Assembly (NCBI GenBank): GCA_905178155.1
Contig: CAJINV010000012.1
Location: forward strand, 2,006,618 to 2,070,617
Direction: 5' to 3'
DNA length: 64,000 bases
From: Amoebophrya sp. A120
Lineage: Eukaryota; Sar; Dinophyceae; Syndiniales; Amoebophryaceae
The position numbers and the translations under genes are program-made. The notes beneath the pieces were generated by a model, which saw nothing but the letters and a program-made list of their open reading frames with translations, searched no databases and was not told the DNA's origin. Shown piece by piece: positions 1 through 13,000 of the stretch (position 1 is its first letter; each line of letters begins with the position of its first letter).

Positions 1-442
1 TCTCCCTTTAAAAGAAGTTGTTTCTCGGCTTGAAGTATGCGATGTTTCGGTTTGAACTATTAACATTTCGGATCGAAATACTTATAAAGAAAAACGGAAA
101 TGCAAAAATCGCAGCTCGAAAAATTACAACTTTCAAATGCAAAAATCACAAGTTCGGATCAAAAGTCATTTTTTGCGAAGAGCTGTTTTCTTGATTTCAA
201 AGGGTCGTTTATGGTCTACTTTTCTAAGTTGTCCATTCATAGTCGTCCTGGCACGTAAATATTAAAAACATCAGCAGAAGATATGACGTTCTGCTCGAAT
301 CATTTCTACAACAGCTCCTTCCAAGGCAATTGTTCAATATCGACGCAACTACCGACTGTCATTTTTGCTAGCGGTACCGCCTCCTTGTATGCTGGCTTGA
401 CAACAAATAAAACGTGACTCTTGAAATCAAAAGCACCTACTT
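1..442. other. AT-rich stretch with no gene seen
   Basis: No ORF of useful length and no introner tips were seen. It lies 3' of the small coiled-coil gene, so it may hold its 3' untranslated region. Confidence 0.5.
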
Positions 443-1024
443 CTACTTCACCTCCCCCTTATCCCCTGCCACAGTCTCCGCCCCGATGCCGTTCTCGGCG
501 ACAAATTTTGAAAGCTTCCCGCGCCAGGCAGTAGCTTCAGGGTGGAGGAGGTCTGCAGCTTCGTCACTTGTCTCCTGTAGCGGCCGTCCTGCAGTTGTTG
601 CATCTGCACGGGCATCTTGGAGGTCCCCGCGGTCTTTTGGATAATGATCCTCATCCCCATCCTCCGCCTGTTCCTCCAGTTCGGTTGCTTCTGCTTCCAC
701 GCCGGAGGAAGAAGAGTTTTCCTCGCCAGCGCCGGTGGTCATTTTTTGTCCCGCCGGGGGGGCAGTTGTACTGGTTATGGCTTTGTTCTCGTCCTGCTCA
801 AGTAACAGTTTGTTGAGCCGCGCAATCTCCGCCTTGTGCGCGAGGCTGGCCTCCTCATGCAAAAGTTGTAACTGTTGCATGTTCGCGGCCATCTGGACCA
901 AGGCTTCTTCGACTCGCTTGCTATGCGCCTTTTCGTCTTCCAACGCCTCCCGGAGCTCGGCTATTTCATCCTGCTGCTCGGGGCAGGGAGTGGAGGACGT
1001 GGGTACTGGTAGTGCAGCGGACAT
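443..1024 (-). CDS. Small coiled-coil protein, hypothetical
   Basis: A single 193-aa ORF with ATG at 1024 and stop at 443. Residues about 18-80 are rich in Glu, Leu, Ala and Lys with heptad-like spacing (EIAELREALEDEKAHSKR), which predicts a coiled coil. Residues 85-150 are an acidic, Ser/Thr/Gly-rich low-complexity stretch, and the tail is again mixed charge. No enzymatic motif is visible and no family is recognised. It is uninterrupted, unlike the long introner-rich genes upstream. The coiled coil and the unbroken frame support a real gene; the function is unknown, and a structural or adaptor role is only a guess. Confidence 0.55.
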   Translation of the reverse strand: MSAALPVPTSSTPCPEQQDEIAELREALEDEKAHSKRVEEALVQMAANMQQLQLLHEEASLAHKAEIARLNKLLLEQDENKAITSTTAPPAGQKMTTGAGEENSSSSGVEAEATELEEQAEDGDEDHYPKDRGDLQDARADATTAGRPLQETSDEAADLLHPEATAWRGKLSKFVAENGIGAETVAGDKGEVK

Positions 1025-4000
1025 TTTGCTTTTTGCTTCGTTGGGTTTCCTTTTGCTTTTTTATTTTGGAGTCGAAAGTGTGTTCTGCACAAAGTGTTGA
1101 GGAGCGACAATGCGTCGCTATCTCGCTTTGTAAGTGACGCTCACTGTGCTAAGCAATTTTCGCAGTTTTTGGTCTCTCTGATGTTAACTGCACGGCGGGC
1201 CGCGTCACAAGAGCTTGTTCTACGGAACGTCTATTCTCATTTCGGTTTGGGCTCTCCACGCAAATATTCTTGTCGAAGCAGGTGGAAGTTGCCGCGGGTA
1301 TGGGGCGAGCGTCATCTTCGCGGTGGCCCAGTTTGGGTTTGTAGAACAATGACAAGCCAAGTTGAAACGGAAACACGCACTTCAATCAACGAAAACGCAC
1401 ACGCTTGCTTCGGGGCAATCACCGATACATCGTGTTGCCGACACTCACACTTCTGCTGCATGGCCGTCAAACCCTCGCTCCCCGACAAGACCGACAATGA
1501 CAGGGACATGCCCAAACCAATCAAAACGACAAGAAAAGTAGAGGTAGAACAGGAAAAGCACAAGGCAGATACAGACACCTCGGTCGGGGCACGAAATTCC
1601 AAATTCGACGCAGCCGCCCCGCGCGGAGGAGCCAGTGCTTACCAGCACACAAAGGGAGACCATTCTTGTCGCGGAGGCAGGGACGAACGGCAAAGGCGTT
1701 TCTTCACCTCGTCCTGCCAAGCCCGCCGGCTCTCTTCGGCGTGTGCGGCGGGCCGCCCCGTTGAAAGTGAGGCTGCAAATAAGAAAGGGTCCGCGCCCTA
1801 AGGCCAAAATAACAGGAAGGACCCGGGCCAAGTCCGCGCCCCGAACCGGTGCGCGCCCCTTGATGGGAAACCGCGGCGCCGGGCGAAATTCCCCAAGAGA
1901 CAGAGAGAACAAACACAGACCCCGGGGCGCACCTGCGGGCCAATGCCAGCGCGCCAAGGGAGCACATCCATGCAGGCTGGCAGCCAGGCAGCCGGCGCGC
2001 GGCAGGCCGGGCCCGGGCGGGGGGGCGGCGGGCCGGTCGGGCGGACGCGGCGCAGACGGCCGGCAAGCGCGCAGCTTCTGCGCCGAAATTAGTGGGGGGC
2101 CCTTCCTTCGTCCTCTGCTTCGGCGCTTAATTGGCGGACGGAGCTGGCAGCTTCGGCCAAAGCGGCGCCGCCGCCGTTTCCGCGGATGTTGTAAGGGCAA
2201 CACCCGCGGAAAGAAAGCTGGGGCACCGGGCCCCAAGCCCAAGCCCTCGTAGCCGATATGGGCCCGCCATGAGACAGAAGGGCGCGGGCGCCAAACGCTC
2301 GCGGGCGGTGGCGGCCAATCGGCGGAATGGGCAACGTCCTGCGTCAAAGTTGTTTGTCGCACTCTGATGATACCGCAGCGCGGTCGCCACTGGTATGGTC
2401 GAGGGGGGCGCGAGTTGGTTGCCGAAAAGGCGCCACGTTCACGATTTGCGTGCGCCAAAGACTCCGGGCCAACCTTTGCCCGTGTGTGTCACTGCAGCGG
2501 GCGACGTCGGGGCGCCTTTGAATCGCCGGCATTGCAAGCCAGCCTGCCGGCCGGCTCCGCCGGCGGATCTGAGGAGCCCGCGCGGGGCCTCCGCGGCCTC
2601 GGCATTCCGCCTGGCAAGCAGCGCGGGCCCGGGCCGAATGGCCCGGCGAAGCGGGGCACTTGGCGCCCCCCTATGGGTAAAACGCTCCCGCGCCAGCGCC
2701 ATCGCCAAAACCCCCCGGCTCGGCCGTCCACAAATTGCCGACGGCAAACACAACGGCCGAACGGCCGACGGCGCCGCTCGGATACGGCAAGCCCTCGAGT
2801 CCTGCGGCGAAATTACGGGCGGCGCTTTTCAATTCGCTCCCATTGACAAAGAAACGCCCCAAGCTGCAAAGCTACACCTGAATGACTAGCACACACCCAC
2901 CTCGAGTACGAGTACATACTGGCTAGAAGAGAACACGGCTCGTTTTCTGAGGCCACAAATGCGCCGTTTCTTTTGAGATCGCCTCTGGTGTAAAACAACA
3001 TTTATCTTCAGCGAGCACATTGTACAAGAACGCACGTCTAATCTGTCACCAGCTGTGGGCACACATCTCGGGTCGTTTGCAAATTCTAGGGAGATAATTG
3101 TACAAATACACACTACTCTTGGTTTCTTGTGAGACTTCTGTAAACGATCAAATAGTAAGCTCAAGTTGTCAAATTGTAGCTCAGTAAACTGGTCGAATCA
3201 CCGTCGGTCTGAGGACCGGCGGAGATTGATCGTACGGAAACGGAAACTGTCACACAAAAGTTTTCAAATAACATATGGGAGGTTTCGTTTGATTTCTAAT
3301 ATTTGCACCGTCGTGCGCTTATCGTGCAATAATCGAAAGAAACATTGGTGTGAAGAATATTCGTCTTGCTATTGTTCAAGCTAGGAGAGTCGGAATTCTG
3401 ATTCTGCCGTCGTTGCGCAACGATTTCTTTCGCTGGTCACGTGACTACCGCAGCCATGCTTTAGACGAAGAACTGCTGGCTTCTACTTCTCACTGCATCT
3501 AGTTTTAAAGGTTGCCGGTAGTCCTGTACTTTTCGTTTTTGTTAAGACCTTTACCTTATTTTTCAGCTTAGTTAGTATCTCTAATTATTCTTCATTACTT
3601 TGGAGGCCGTTTAATTTTGTCAGTACAAACTTTCTGCTTTTAGTCCACATACATTTTGATGAAACCCGTTTGCTAAGATAGTGCTTCTGGAGAAGCAACA
3701 ACTTGAAGCCTCTGCCGCGTATCTGTTTTTTAGTAATCTGCTAGAGTGTGTATTGTTCGTAATCGTATCAAGAGCGGTAGAAATAGAATTGAAAGCGATA
3801 GCATGAAACTACTACTAGCTCACGAAATTCAAATAGAAGCTCAGGCTCAACACTTCGCCAGCATCGAGTATTTTTCCTACGGTTGGTTCTGTTTTGATTT
3901 GGTACAACTAGCTCATCGAAACTACTGATGATCGATGTTATTTTGCGATCATCATGCGGGTACAACGAATTTCTCTGAGTCTTCAACTTTCTTGGAATAC

Positions 4001-4067
4001 CGAAACTGCAGCTCCGCCAATCGTGGAGGCATCAACAGCGGTAACTCCACCTCGAGTTTCGAATTAG
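1025..4067. other. Intergenic region with a GC-rich island
   Basis: Three kilobases between the small coiled-coil gene and the 3' end of the 2044-aa gene. About 1650-2860 is strongly GC-rich and full of short overlapping ORFs in all frames, which is what base composition alone produces. 2900-4067 is AT-rich with nothing recognisable. No introner is present. Confidence 0.5.
1650..2860. other. GC-rich island, non-coding or decayed repeat
   Basis: An abrupt composition change with runs of GGC, CGG and GGCCGG and long open frames on both strands. Overlapping ORFs up to 337 aa here are Arg/Pro/Ala/Gly low complexity without domains. It resembles in composition the GC-rich insert in the cullin introner (53140-54010) and the window end (63790-64000), but no shared unit was found by eye. 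Confidence 0.4.
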
Positions 4068-7000
4068 CTACAATCCCGGTAACCAATCGAAGAAGCTGCT
4101 CGGCGGTTCCACGGGAGCGGAGTCAAAGATGCCCGAACTGCTACCGGCACCGGAAGAGTTCAATGCCTGCGACTGCTGCAGCTGCCGCTCCTTGGAACTG
4201 GCGGACAGATTCGCACTGCTACCCGCAGAAGAAGCCGATCCCATCATCGCCCGCTCAATCGACTTTCGCCGCTCCTGGCGGAGTCTGGTAAGCAAATCCT
4301 GGTCCACCGAGTTGTACTGTAACTGCTGTGTCATGACCGCTATGCGTTGCAAAAATATCGTGTTTAGTAGGAATTGCAATAAAGTACAATTCTTTTCAAA
4401 AGGAAGAAATAGAATTTGTCATGCTAATTGAGGACGAAAAGTAGATTTGTCATGCGTAACCGCAATTGCAATTCATGCGATTGCAGCGATACTTTGCAAT
4501 GCATAGCCGAAGATTGCGACACCCGCCTCGGCGCGTCGTCGTGCGCGTGTCGCACGTTGTGCTCGTAATCCCGGTTCGTCAGGATCGTCTCCGCTTCGGA
4601 AATCGCTTTTGACACATTCCGGTCGTACTGCTGGTCTTGTTGCTGCTGGAAGACGTGCAGCGGGTAGTTGTTATTTGCAACAACTCCACGATTCATCTGT
4701 AAGGCCGACGATGAATTGTCGAAAGCGCTTTGCTGGTGGTGGGAAGAAGACGTCAGGTGGTCCGCATTGTCCACTGTAACTACTCCCGACGGTGCGCCGT
4801 AGCTCGGCCCGGGGGAAAGTCTTCTCCTGCCCCTCCCTCTGGGTGGCGTCCTGGAATGCGGATAATTCTGGCCGCCCAGACTTACACCAGGACTGCCGCG
4901 ACTGTCGAGCGTGTGATTGAAAGCCTGGTGGGAGAAGTTGTTGTCGGTAATCAGATGTTGCGGAGTTCCAGCGTGTTGACCATAGTTGCTGCTGATCGTT
5001 ACCGCGGGGAGCAGATTCGGGTCAGAGTCCGGTAACAAAACCTGCTGCTGATGCCCCGCTGGTGGTCCGGAGTAGAAGTGAAAATCGGCGTTGTTTCCGG
5101 ACGGTCCGTTGTTCATAACCCGTGTCGCGGTGCTGGAACTTGAAGTGGTACTGCCTGGAGCTACTGTGCCTGTTGCTGACCCCGGACCACGAAGATGAGT
5201 TTGTTGGTGATAAATCTCCACCGTGGGCAGGCTTCCCTGCAGGTTGTGCCCGGTGATCGGTGCGTCTTGGGGGGTTGCAAAGTTGTGTCCTCCAGCAGCT
5301 GTAGTGGCGCCATTGTTGTAAACAATCGCCACGGGGAAAGGATGCTGATGCAAAGAACCTTCTTGCTCTTGTTGCTGGTGGCTTGTCACACTTCTCAGCT
5401 CCTGCTGCTTCTTCACGGGAGAATAAGTGGACCGTGTTTCCGGACGGTAACTGCTGACCGGCAATGTAACCCGCTCCGGGTAGTGCAACTGTATCGGCGT
5501 TATCAAATTCGTGCTTGAATTGGAGTATGCGCTGCAAAAGTATCGTACTCGTAGTAATTGCTGCTAAACAGCATTACAAGTTTTATTTGTAATGCTGAGC
5601 GAATTTGTAATGCAACTTATACTAGGTAGTACGATGCTTTTGCACAGGATATGGAGTTCGAATTCTGTTGGCTGTCAGCCCCTGCGGCCTGCTGGTACGA
5701 TTTCACGGTGCTGAAATCGGTTGTCGTGACTTGTCCGCCGGTCTTCAGGACCGTCGCTGCTGTGATTTCTTCATTGGCGTTACTCGCGAAGTCGGCCTGG
5801 TGGTCAGCAGTTGTTGTTTGCAGCGCTTGCTGCATCGCCGGAATCTGGGCCAGCTCCTGCTCGACTTGCTGCTGCATTTTGTTCACAGCATCGTGCGCCA
5901 GGTGGGTGTTGGAAGTAGAAGATACTGCACCAGGAGCTCCTTGTGCTGAAGCAGATGATACTGTTTTGCTACCACTGGCTGCCGGACTGCTGCTTTTCGC
6001 TGCTGGCGAGCCCTGTTGTCCCATCGAGCTCGCGCCGACCATCTGGTCCATCTGCACCGTCTGCAGCAAAGCGCCGATCGCTGACTTCCGAAGTTGGTCT
6101 GTTCGAGATCTTTCCTGCAGGAGCTGCCGTGTGTCTTCCAATTGCTGCTCCGCTACCGCCAGCTGCTGCCTTGTCATATCTAGTTCGTACTTGTAGCCCT
6201 GGCCTTGGTGCGCGAGTTTCCTTTGGTAGGGTGATTTTTCAAATTTGTTTTCAACAGTGCAATCCACCTCCAACATAATTTGCAGAAGCATCATCTTCCT
6301 CACGACAACGATATTTCTAATTCTAACCATGTCGACCCTAGAGATCCACCATGAGATAGAGATTCTACTGTTAGTAGAAGCCTAGAAGTGGATCAACATC
6401 TCGTCGTTGCTAGAAGCACATGCTGATACGTGGACGATGAAAGGTCGTGTTGAAAGAACGAAGATAGTCCACAGCAGAATTTCTTCTACCTAGCGTCATC
6501 CCGCTCGGCAACCAGCCTTTCCTGCGTCTCCTCCCATTTTCTCTGCGCTTCCAGATGAGAATCCCCCTTCTTCATGATTGTCAAGCTCTGGCCGTCTATC
6601 TCGGTTTCGAGCGTTTCTGTATAATTTCAGTGTTGAATGCAAATAAGCTGCATGAACGTGACGTGATGGTGGATTTATTACTGTATAACACAACTCAATT
6701 TCACTTTTTTTACGATCAAACTGTAGAACATCAAAACGACGTGAGAAGTCAAAAAATACCGATTTTCTTTGCGTATTCTTCGGTTTTTTTCCGCAAATCT
6801 TCTCGCATCTCCCGCACCTCTTCTGTGTGTGTTTTGGTCAGTGCGTCGATCTCGGTCTTCAATTCGTCCACCGCCGTCTCTTTCTCCTCGTGCAACTTCA
6901 CCGAATGCCCCCGCAGCTGCTGAATCGCCGCGGAATGCTGCTTCACCGAATTGGACAAGTCGTGGGCGTTGGTTTTTTCCGTCTCCAAATCCCGCTTCAA

Positions 7001-10000
7001 AATTTCGATCTCGTTCTCCCTTTCTTTCAACGTAGAAGTGACTTCGCTGTTCAGCTGTCGCATCTTCGTGAGCAGGTCTTTCAGCTCCTCGTTGGTCTTT
7101 TCTGCACCAGAGTAGGAAGCGGAAAGGTCGGAGTAGCTGCGATTTTTAATTGAATACGATCTGCATCTTCAATGCGGTATTCTATGCAACGCTGCAAAGA
7201 AGGCACGCATTATCTCTCTCATGTTCATCTCGTCGTGCGTAGAGGGAAGTAATGCGCCGCACCACGACCAATTCAAACAACCACAAAATACGCTTTCTCC
7301 TGGTTTTCCCGATACGCAACAGCTTCCTTTTCCAATTTCTCGTTGCTTTTCTCTAATGCCGCCTTCTCGATCTGCAAACTTTTTATCGATTCAACGTTGG
7401 CTATGTGCACCACACGCAGCTCAGCCGCCGCCATCCGTTCTCGTTCGAGTATGAGTGTGCACAACTCCGCCTCCCCCTCATTTGTCATGCAAAAAACCAC
7501 ATGCGCCCCATGCCTCTCGGCACTTTTCGCATGACAAGTTCTGGATGCTCAATCAGCACTACAATCTTCCGGGGTGAATTTGTCACGCAAAGCCTGCACT
7601 CTTGCCGACGCTTGTATTGCTGTTGGTGCCATACAAATGAGGGGGAGGGTGAGTTGTGCACCCTCGTATCGAGTTCCCCGACTGTGGAAGCGAACTTGTC
7701 CATGTGATGCTCCTCCCGCTTAGATTGCTCTACACGCCCCACCTCGAGAGCTTGGAGCTGATAATTTTGGTTTTTATTCATTGCATAGGATTTTGATTTT
7801 CGATGCAGAATGAGTAGTAGAAATGCAAAACCGAAAATGAACCAGAATCAACCAAATGCAAAAAAGCCGGCGCACAGAATCAAGACAGGGCTGTCTTTGA
7901 AGGCACAATAGAAGTACTACTGCGATCCGAAACACGAGCCAGCATCATCTCTCGCTCGATAAAAATACCTTTTCTGCCATGACGAGGCGTTCCTGGTCAA
8001 ACGAGCGCATTCTGTCCTCCATGAAGCGAACCTGCTCCTCCGCGGCTTTTCTGTCATCACGTAACTATCCAAGAAAAAAAGTGAGTAAGTGTAACTTTTT
8101 TGCAGGAACAGCATCACAGATTTGTTCTGCATGACAAAGAAAACCTGTCATGCGTAACTAGTACCAGTACGCGAAAACACGTATTGAAATAGCCTCCGCT
8201 CTGATGTTGCATACCCAGCATGACAAGTGTAACTGTATTGCAACATCTGCAAGGCAAAGTTACACTTACACAGTTTTTTTCTTGCATAATAGCCTTTTCC
8301 TCTCTACTTCCATCTCTTCCGTTTCGGACTTCTCCAGCGTGACCAACTTCATGTGCTCCGTGTGCAGCTCGTCGTGCTCTTTCTTCATCCTTTCAATGTC
8401 CTGCTTCAACACCGTGATCTCGGTTTGGTACTGTTCCCGTTCGTGGATGAATTCCCGCAGTTCTCCCGACAGCGTGTCTCTTTCGATCACGTAATTCGCC
8501 ACCTCCTCGCGGTTCGCCTCCTTCGCCTCCTCCACTTGAATTTTCAGTTTCTCGATTTCCTGCGCCTTTTCCTCTAATTTTTGCTCTACACCCAGTCTTT
8601 CGTGGTCCTTGTCGGCGATTTTCTGTTTCCACTTCGTCTCTTCTAACTGCAGTTTCTCCTGCGAGTTGTTCTGTTCCTCGAAAAACGCAGTTTTGGACTT
8701 CGCAATTTCCTGTTCGAGGAACGCCTTCTGTTCGGCAAGTTGCTTGTGGAACGCTTTCTGCTTCAATTTCTCGTTCTCCTCGATCTCCTTTAGCTGCTTG
8801 TTGTGCGCCTCCACCAGCGCCTCAATTTTGGCTTGCAGGGCGGAATTCACAGTGGTCAGGGAAACCACACGCTGCTCCATGGAGGCGATCTGAAAAAAAT
8901 GAAGTATGGGAATTTCATCTCTGCATATTTTGACAAATGAACAACTACACATAGTTAGACTTACCATGCCTATCATGGCACGGTGCATCACAAGACGGGC
9001 TCGGGGATGAAGATTTAGCACCTGTAAGAAAAATTTCTAAACTTTTCTCCATACCTGAACATCAAAGTTCTCCCGTAACTTTTCGACCTCCTCTTCCTGA
9101 GCCCGATACACCACCTGGCTCTCGTGTAACAGTTCCCGTAACCGGCTCGCTTCTGCCCGCCCGCGCGAGCACTCCACCGCCAATGAGTTGAAGGACTTCT
9201 GCAAGTCTTTGATCAAGTCCACTCTCTGCGGCAGTTCCGGATCCAGGAAACGGAACAGGTTCACCCGAAGTTCCTCCCTTGCACGCTCCGCTTGCTCCAG
9301 CGTGTTGTAGCGAACTGTGATTTCATGATCATGTCGCGATCCTTTTTTCGTGGAGCCTCAAGCTACAATGCGTATATGACAGCACGGCAACAATCAATAT
9401 CATGATGATGAAAACTATCGGAAGAGGACAAGACTGCTACAACAACACTCCTCCACTATACTCTCCTGATCCCGCAGCTTCACTGTGAGAAATCTTGCGT
9501 TGTCCTTTTCCCAGGCCAAGTACTTTTCAATCGACACTTTGCTGTTTCGGATAATCTCGATGTGCCGCATATGCAATGTAAATTTCCTGTACATGTACAA
9601 AATGCATGACAAATTTCGCTACATTGCAGAGTCCAACTTGTCATGCTGGACTAGGATTGAAGGCAAGTTTTGTCATGCAGAGACTGCATATGTACGTGTA
9701 CGGGAAATTTCCTGTGGATACGGCAGCCCGGACTTTTCCTTGGACCCGTTCACGCCGCTCGCTGGTATGATAATCTTATCCTGTGCAAAAGTATCGCACT
9801 CGTATGAATTGCAGGTATGCATGACAAATCTGGTTTCCTACCCAAATCTGCATTACAAATTCCAATTTTCTTCCTGATAAAATTTGTCATGCGATTTATA
9901 CTAGTAAGTACGATACTTTTGCAATGCATAAATCTTCTCCTTCTCCGCTTGTCTCGAGCTCGAGCTCGATGCTGACGACGCAGTGCTGTATTTGTTTTTC

Positions 10001-13000
10001 TGCATATTATTCACGCGCGATGCCGGTGCGAATGTCATCGCCGCGTTTGCGGCCGTTGTCTGCGCCGCCAGCAGCTGTGTAGCGGCCACAGACGTTGCAG
10101 TGGCATTTGGCAACATGAAGGAAGTAGAACCGGTGGCCGCAGAGGACGATGCAGAAAGGTCGTTGTGGGCGTTAGAAGCAGGAGGAGCCACTGCTAATGG
10201 TGCGAAGTTGCTGCTAGCCACTGCTGCATAATTAACCGCGTTCGTCGTTGGTCTTGCACCTCCTGCCTTATCGAGTTTTGAAACGTTGATTTCCTTCTCG
10301 GGTTCCGCAAGAGAAGCCGGTGCTCCTGCCCCAGCTGCCACATTCTGTTCTTCCGCTGCTTCAAAATACGTGGCCGCAACTTCCAGCCGTCTCTTTTCTT
10401 CCTGCTCGTCTATTTCCTCTTGTTCTCGGAAGTAGCTGTTTACTCTTGCATCCAGAATGGTCTGCTGTAGTCCCGTCGTTTCCTTCGCCTGCGTCGCAGC
10501 CATTCTACTCACCGTCATCGCAGCTTTAGTTGTAGTACTTTCTTGATGCTCAAGAACATCATCCAACTCCTCTTTGCTGTGATCGTTTTCCTTATCGTTA
10601 TCCTCCTCCTCGTATCCTGTGCAAAAGTATCGTACTCGTATAAATGCAGGTCTTGCATTACAAATTTCTTTGTCGACGAAAATCAGCATTACAAATTTTA
10701 TTTCTCATGCTGAGAAAATTTGTAATGCATTTATACGAGTACGATACTTTTGCAGTTCATACCTCGGTCACAATTGCAACGTTCGCCGCAATCGCAACTT
10801 CGTCCCCGTTATGGACTGCAAAAATGTCTGGGTCTGGAAGGTTGGAACTTGTGATGCTAACTTTGGACTCTAAAAACTTCTGTATTGCATGACCAGCAAG
10901 AGGAGTCCGGTTTGTGCTACGCGTGGAGGGCATTTGTCATGCGGAATAGGCATCAGGAAGGCCTCTAAAAATCTGTGATGCTAGGGCTTCCATGACAGAC
11001 ATTCTGTGTCATGCAAAAACAGCATAACAAATTTCGGATTCTTCCAGACCCAGACATTTTTGCAATCCATACCCGTTCTCACCGCCCTCTATCCTTTCGA
11101 AGATCATTTTCGTGGTCACTCCGACCGATTTATCAAATGTAAAAATGTCTGGGTCTGGAAGATTGCAACTTGTCATGCTAAATCAGCAGCATGCAAAAAT
11201 CTGTGTTGCATGATGGCCAAAAGTCGTCCAGTTTTGACCAAGTCGGGAGGTAGTTTCTCATGCAGGATAGGCATTAGAAAGGTCTCGCAGAATCTGTCAT
11301 GCTAGGTCCTGCATTCCAGACCTCATGGCGGGTCATGGAAAAGCAGCATGACAAATCGCGCATTCTTCCAGACCCAGACATTTCTGCATTTGATACGATT
11401 CGGCGATCTTCTCCGGGGCAGCTTTCACAAACTCCTCCGCTTCGAGAAACTTTTCGTCTACTTGTAGTTCATCGTCCTGTGCGGGTGCTGGGGGTGCGGC
11501 TTTCGGATCTTCCAAAGCGGCCGCGCCAAGTGGTGGGCCTCCAATAGGGTTTTGGATTGGCGGTCCTGATCGCGCTTCTTCGTTCTCCATTGACATAATT
11601 GCGTCGTCTTCTACAATCATCTCGGTACTTCTGTAAAACTCCGCTTGCTCTTCCTCTTCATCTCCACCCGCAGCTACTAGTACACCCTGCTCTACTACTG
11701 CCGACGCATCTTCATCTTCTTTGACCTGCGCCCCTGTTGCGCCATCTGGATCCGTGCCGTCCTCGCTATCAAATGTAAAAATGTCTGGGTCTGGAAGATT
11801 GCAACTTGTCATGCTGTTTTTGCACTCTAAAAAAATTTGTATTGCATGACCAGCAAGATTGGTATAATCTGTGCTACACGGACAGGGCATTTCTCATGCG
11901 GATGGTGCATTAGGAAGCCCTCTAAAAGTCTGCGATGCTAAGTCATGCATTACATGCATCATGGGTCATGAGAAATATGCATGACAAATCTTGCATTCTT
12001 CCAGACCCAGACATTTTTACATTTGATACTCGCCGTAGTAAAGCAAAACCGCACTGTTCTGGACGTTCCCGTGCCTTTGCTGGTCGATCCGCAATGCTTC
12101 CGCGGAGGTCGGCGGCGGGAGCCGGTATTTCAGCAACTCTTCGTTTTGAAACAACTCCGGAGGAAGGAAGATGTTCATATTCTTTGTCGCTTCTTGCGGC
12201 TGACTGCTAGTACTTGTTTTCCCTCCACCACGACTAGAAGAAGACGAGCTCGAACTCGTCGTCCCACTAGCGCTACTGCTGCCCACGCTCGTACTGGAAC
12301 TAGAGTTGGAAAGGGATAAAGAGTTGCTGCTAGTACTGTGCTTGTTGTTGTTCCCCTTGGTCTTCTCGCCGGCCGCAGCTACTCCATTGGTGGTGGAACT
12401 GGATGCTGATGTACTTGTTGAATAAGTGTTTTTATCCTTATCCGTCCAGTGATTGATCTGCCTGGGTCCAAATCCCGGCGTCTGTGTCCCGTTTTTGTTC
12501 GCTTGGAGATACAGCCTGCCACGGCCGCCTGGGACAAATGATGAAGAAGTTGCTGAAGTTGATGTTGTGCCGGCACTATTACTTACTTTCGCGGTCGTTG
12601 CAGAAAACGCTCGGGTCGTGGTGGAGGTCGCATTTGCTGCTGCTGCGGCTGCTACCGAGTAGTGGTTGTTCTTACTGTTTGCACCGAGATGTAGTTGTGC
12701 TGCTGTCGTCGCCCCTGCTCGCGGTGACGGAGCGCCAGTGCTCTTTTGTTTTGGTTTTGCGTCAGAACCTCCTCGTCGTGTCGAAGAACCTGAAGATGAC
12801 CTGCTCGAAGTAGAGGACGCAGAGACCACCTTCTGTGTAGTAGGAGCACTGACGAGGCTAGAAGAAGTGCTCTGACGCACTTGCATCAAACTTCCGTTTT
12901 TACTGCTGTTCATCCCGCCAGGTACAACATTTGGAGCCGTCGTCCCCGTTGCCTGTTCTTGCGGCATTACGTGCCGCGGCTCATCCGGGGACGCCAGCGA

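Noticed and set aside
1445-2458. 337-aa ORF and overlapping ORFs on both strands
   Set aside because: Arg/Pro/Ala low complexity in a GC-rich island where stop codons are rare in all frames; no domain, no coding bias that sets one frame apart.
10619-11305. Short ORFs containing stretches such as NVWVWK and ICHAEK, recurring throughout the window
   Set aside because: They are translations of F1/F2 introner repeats, not proteins; the same peptides recur at every copy.
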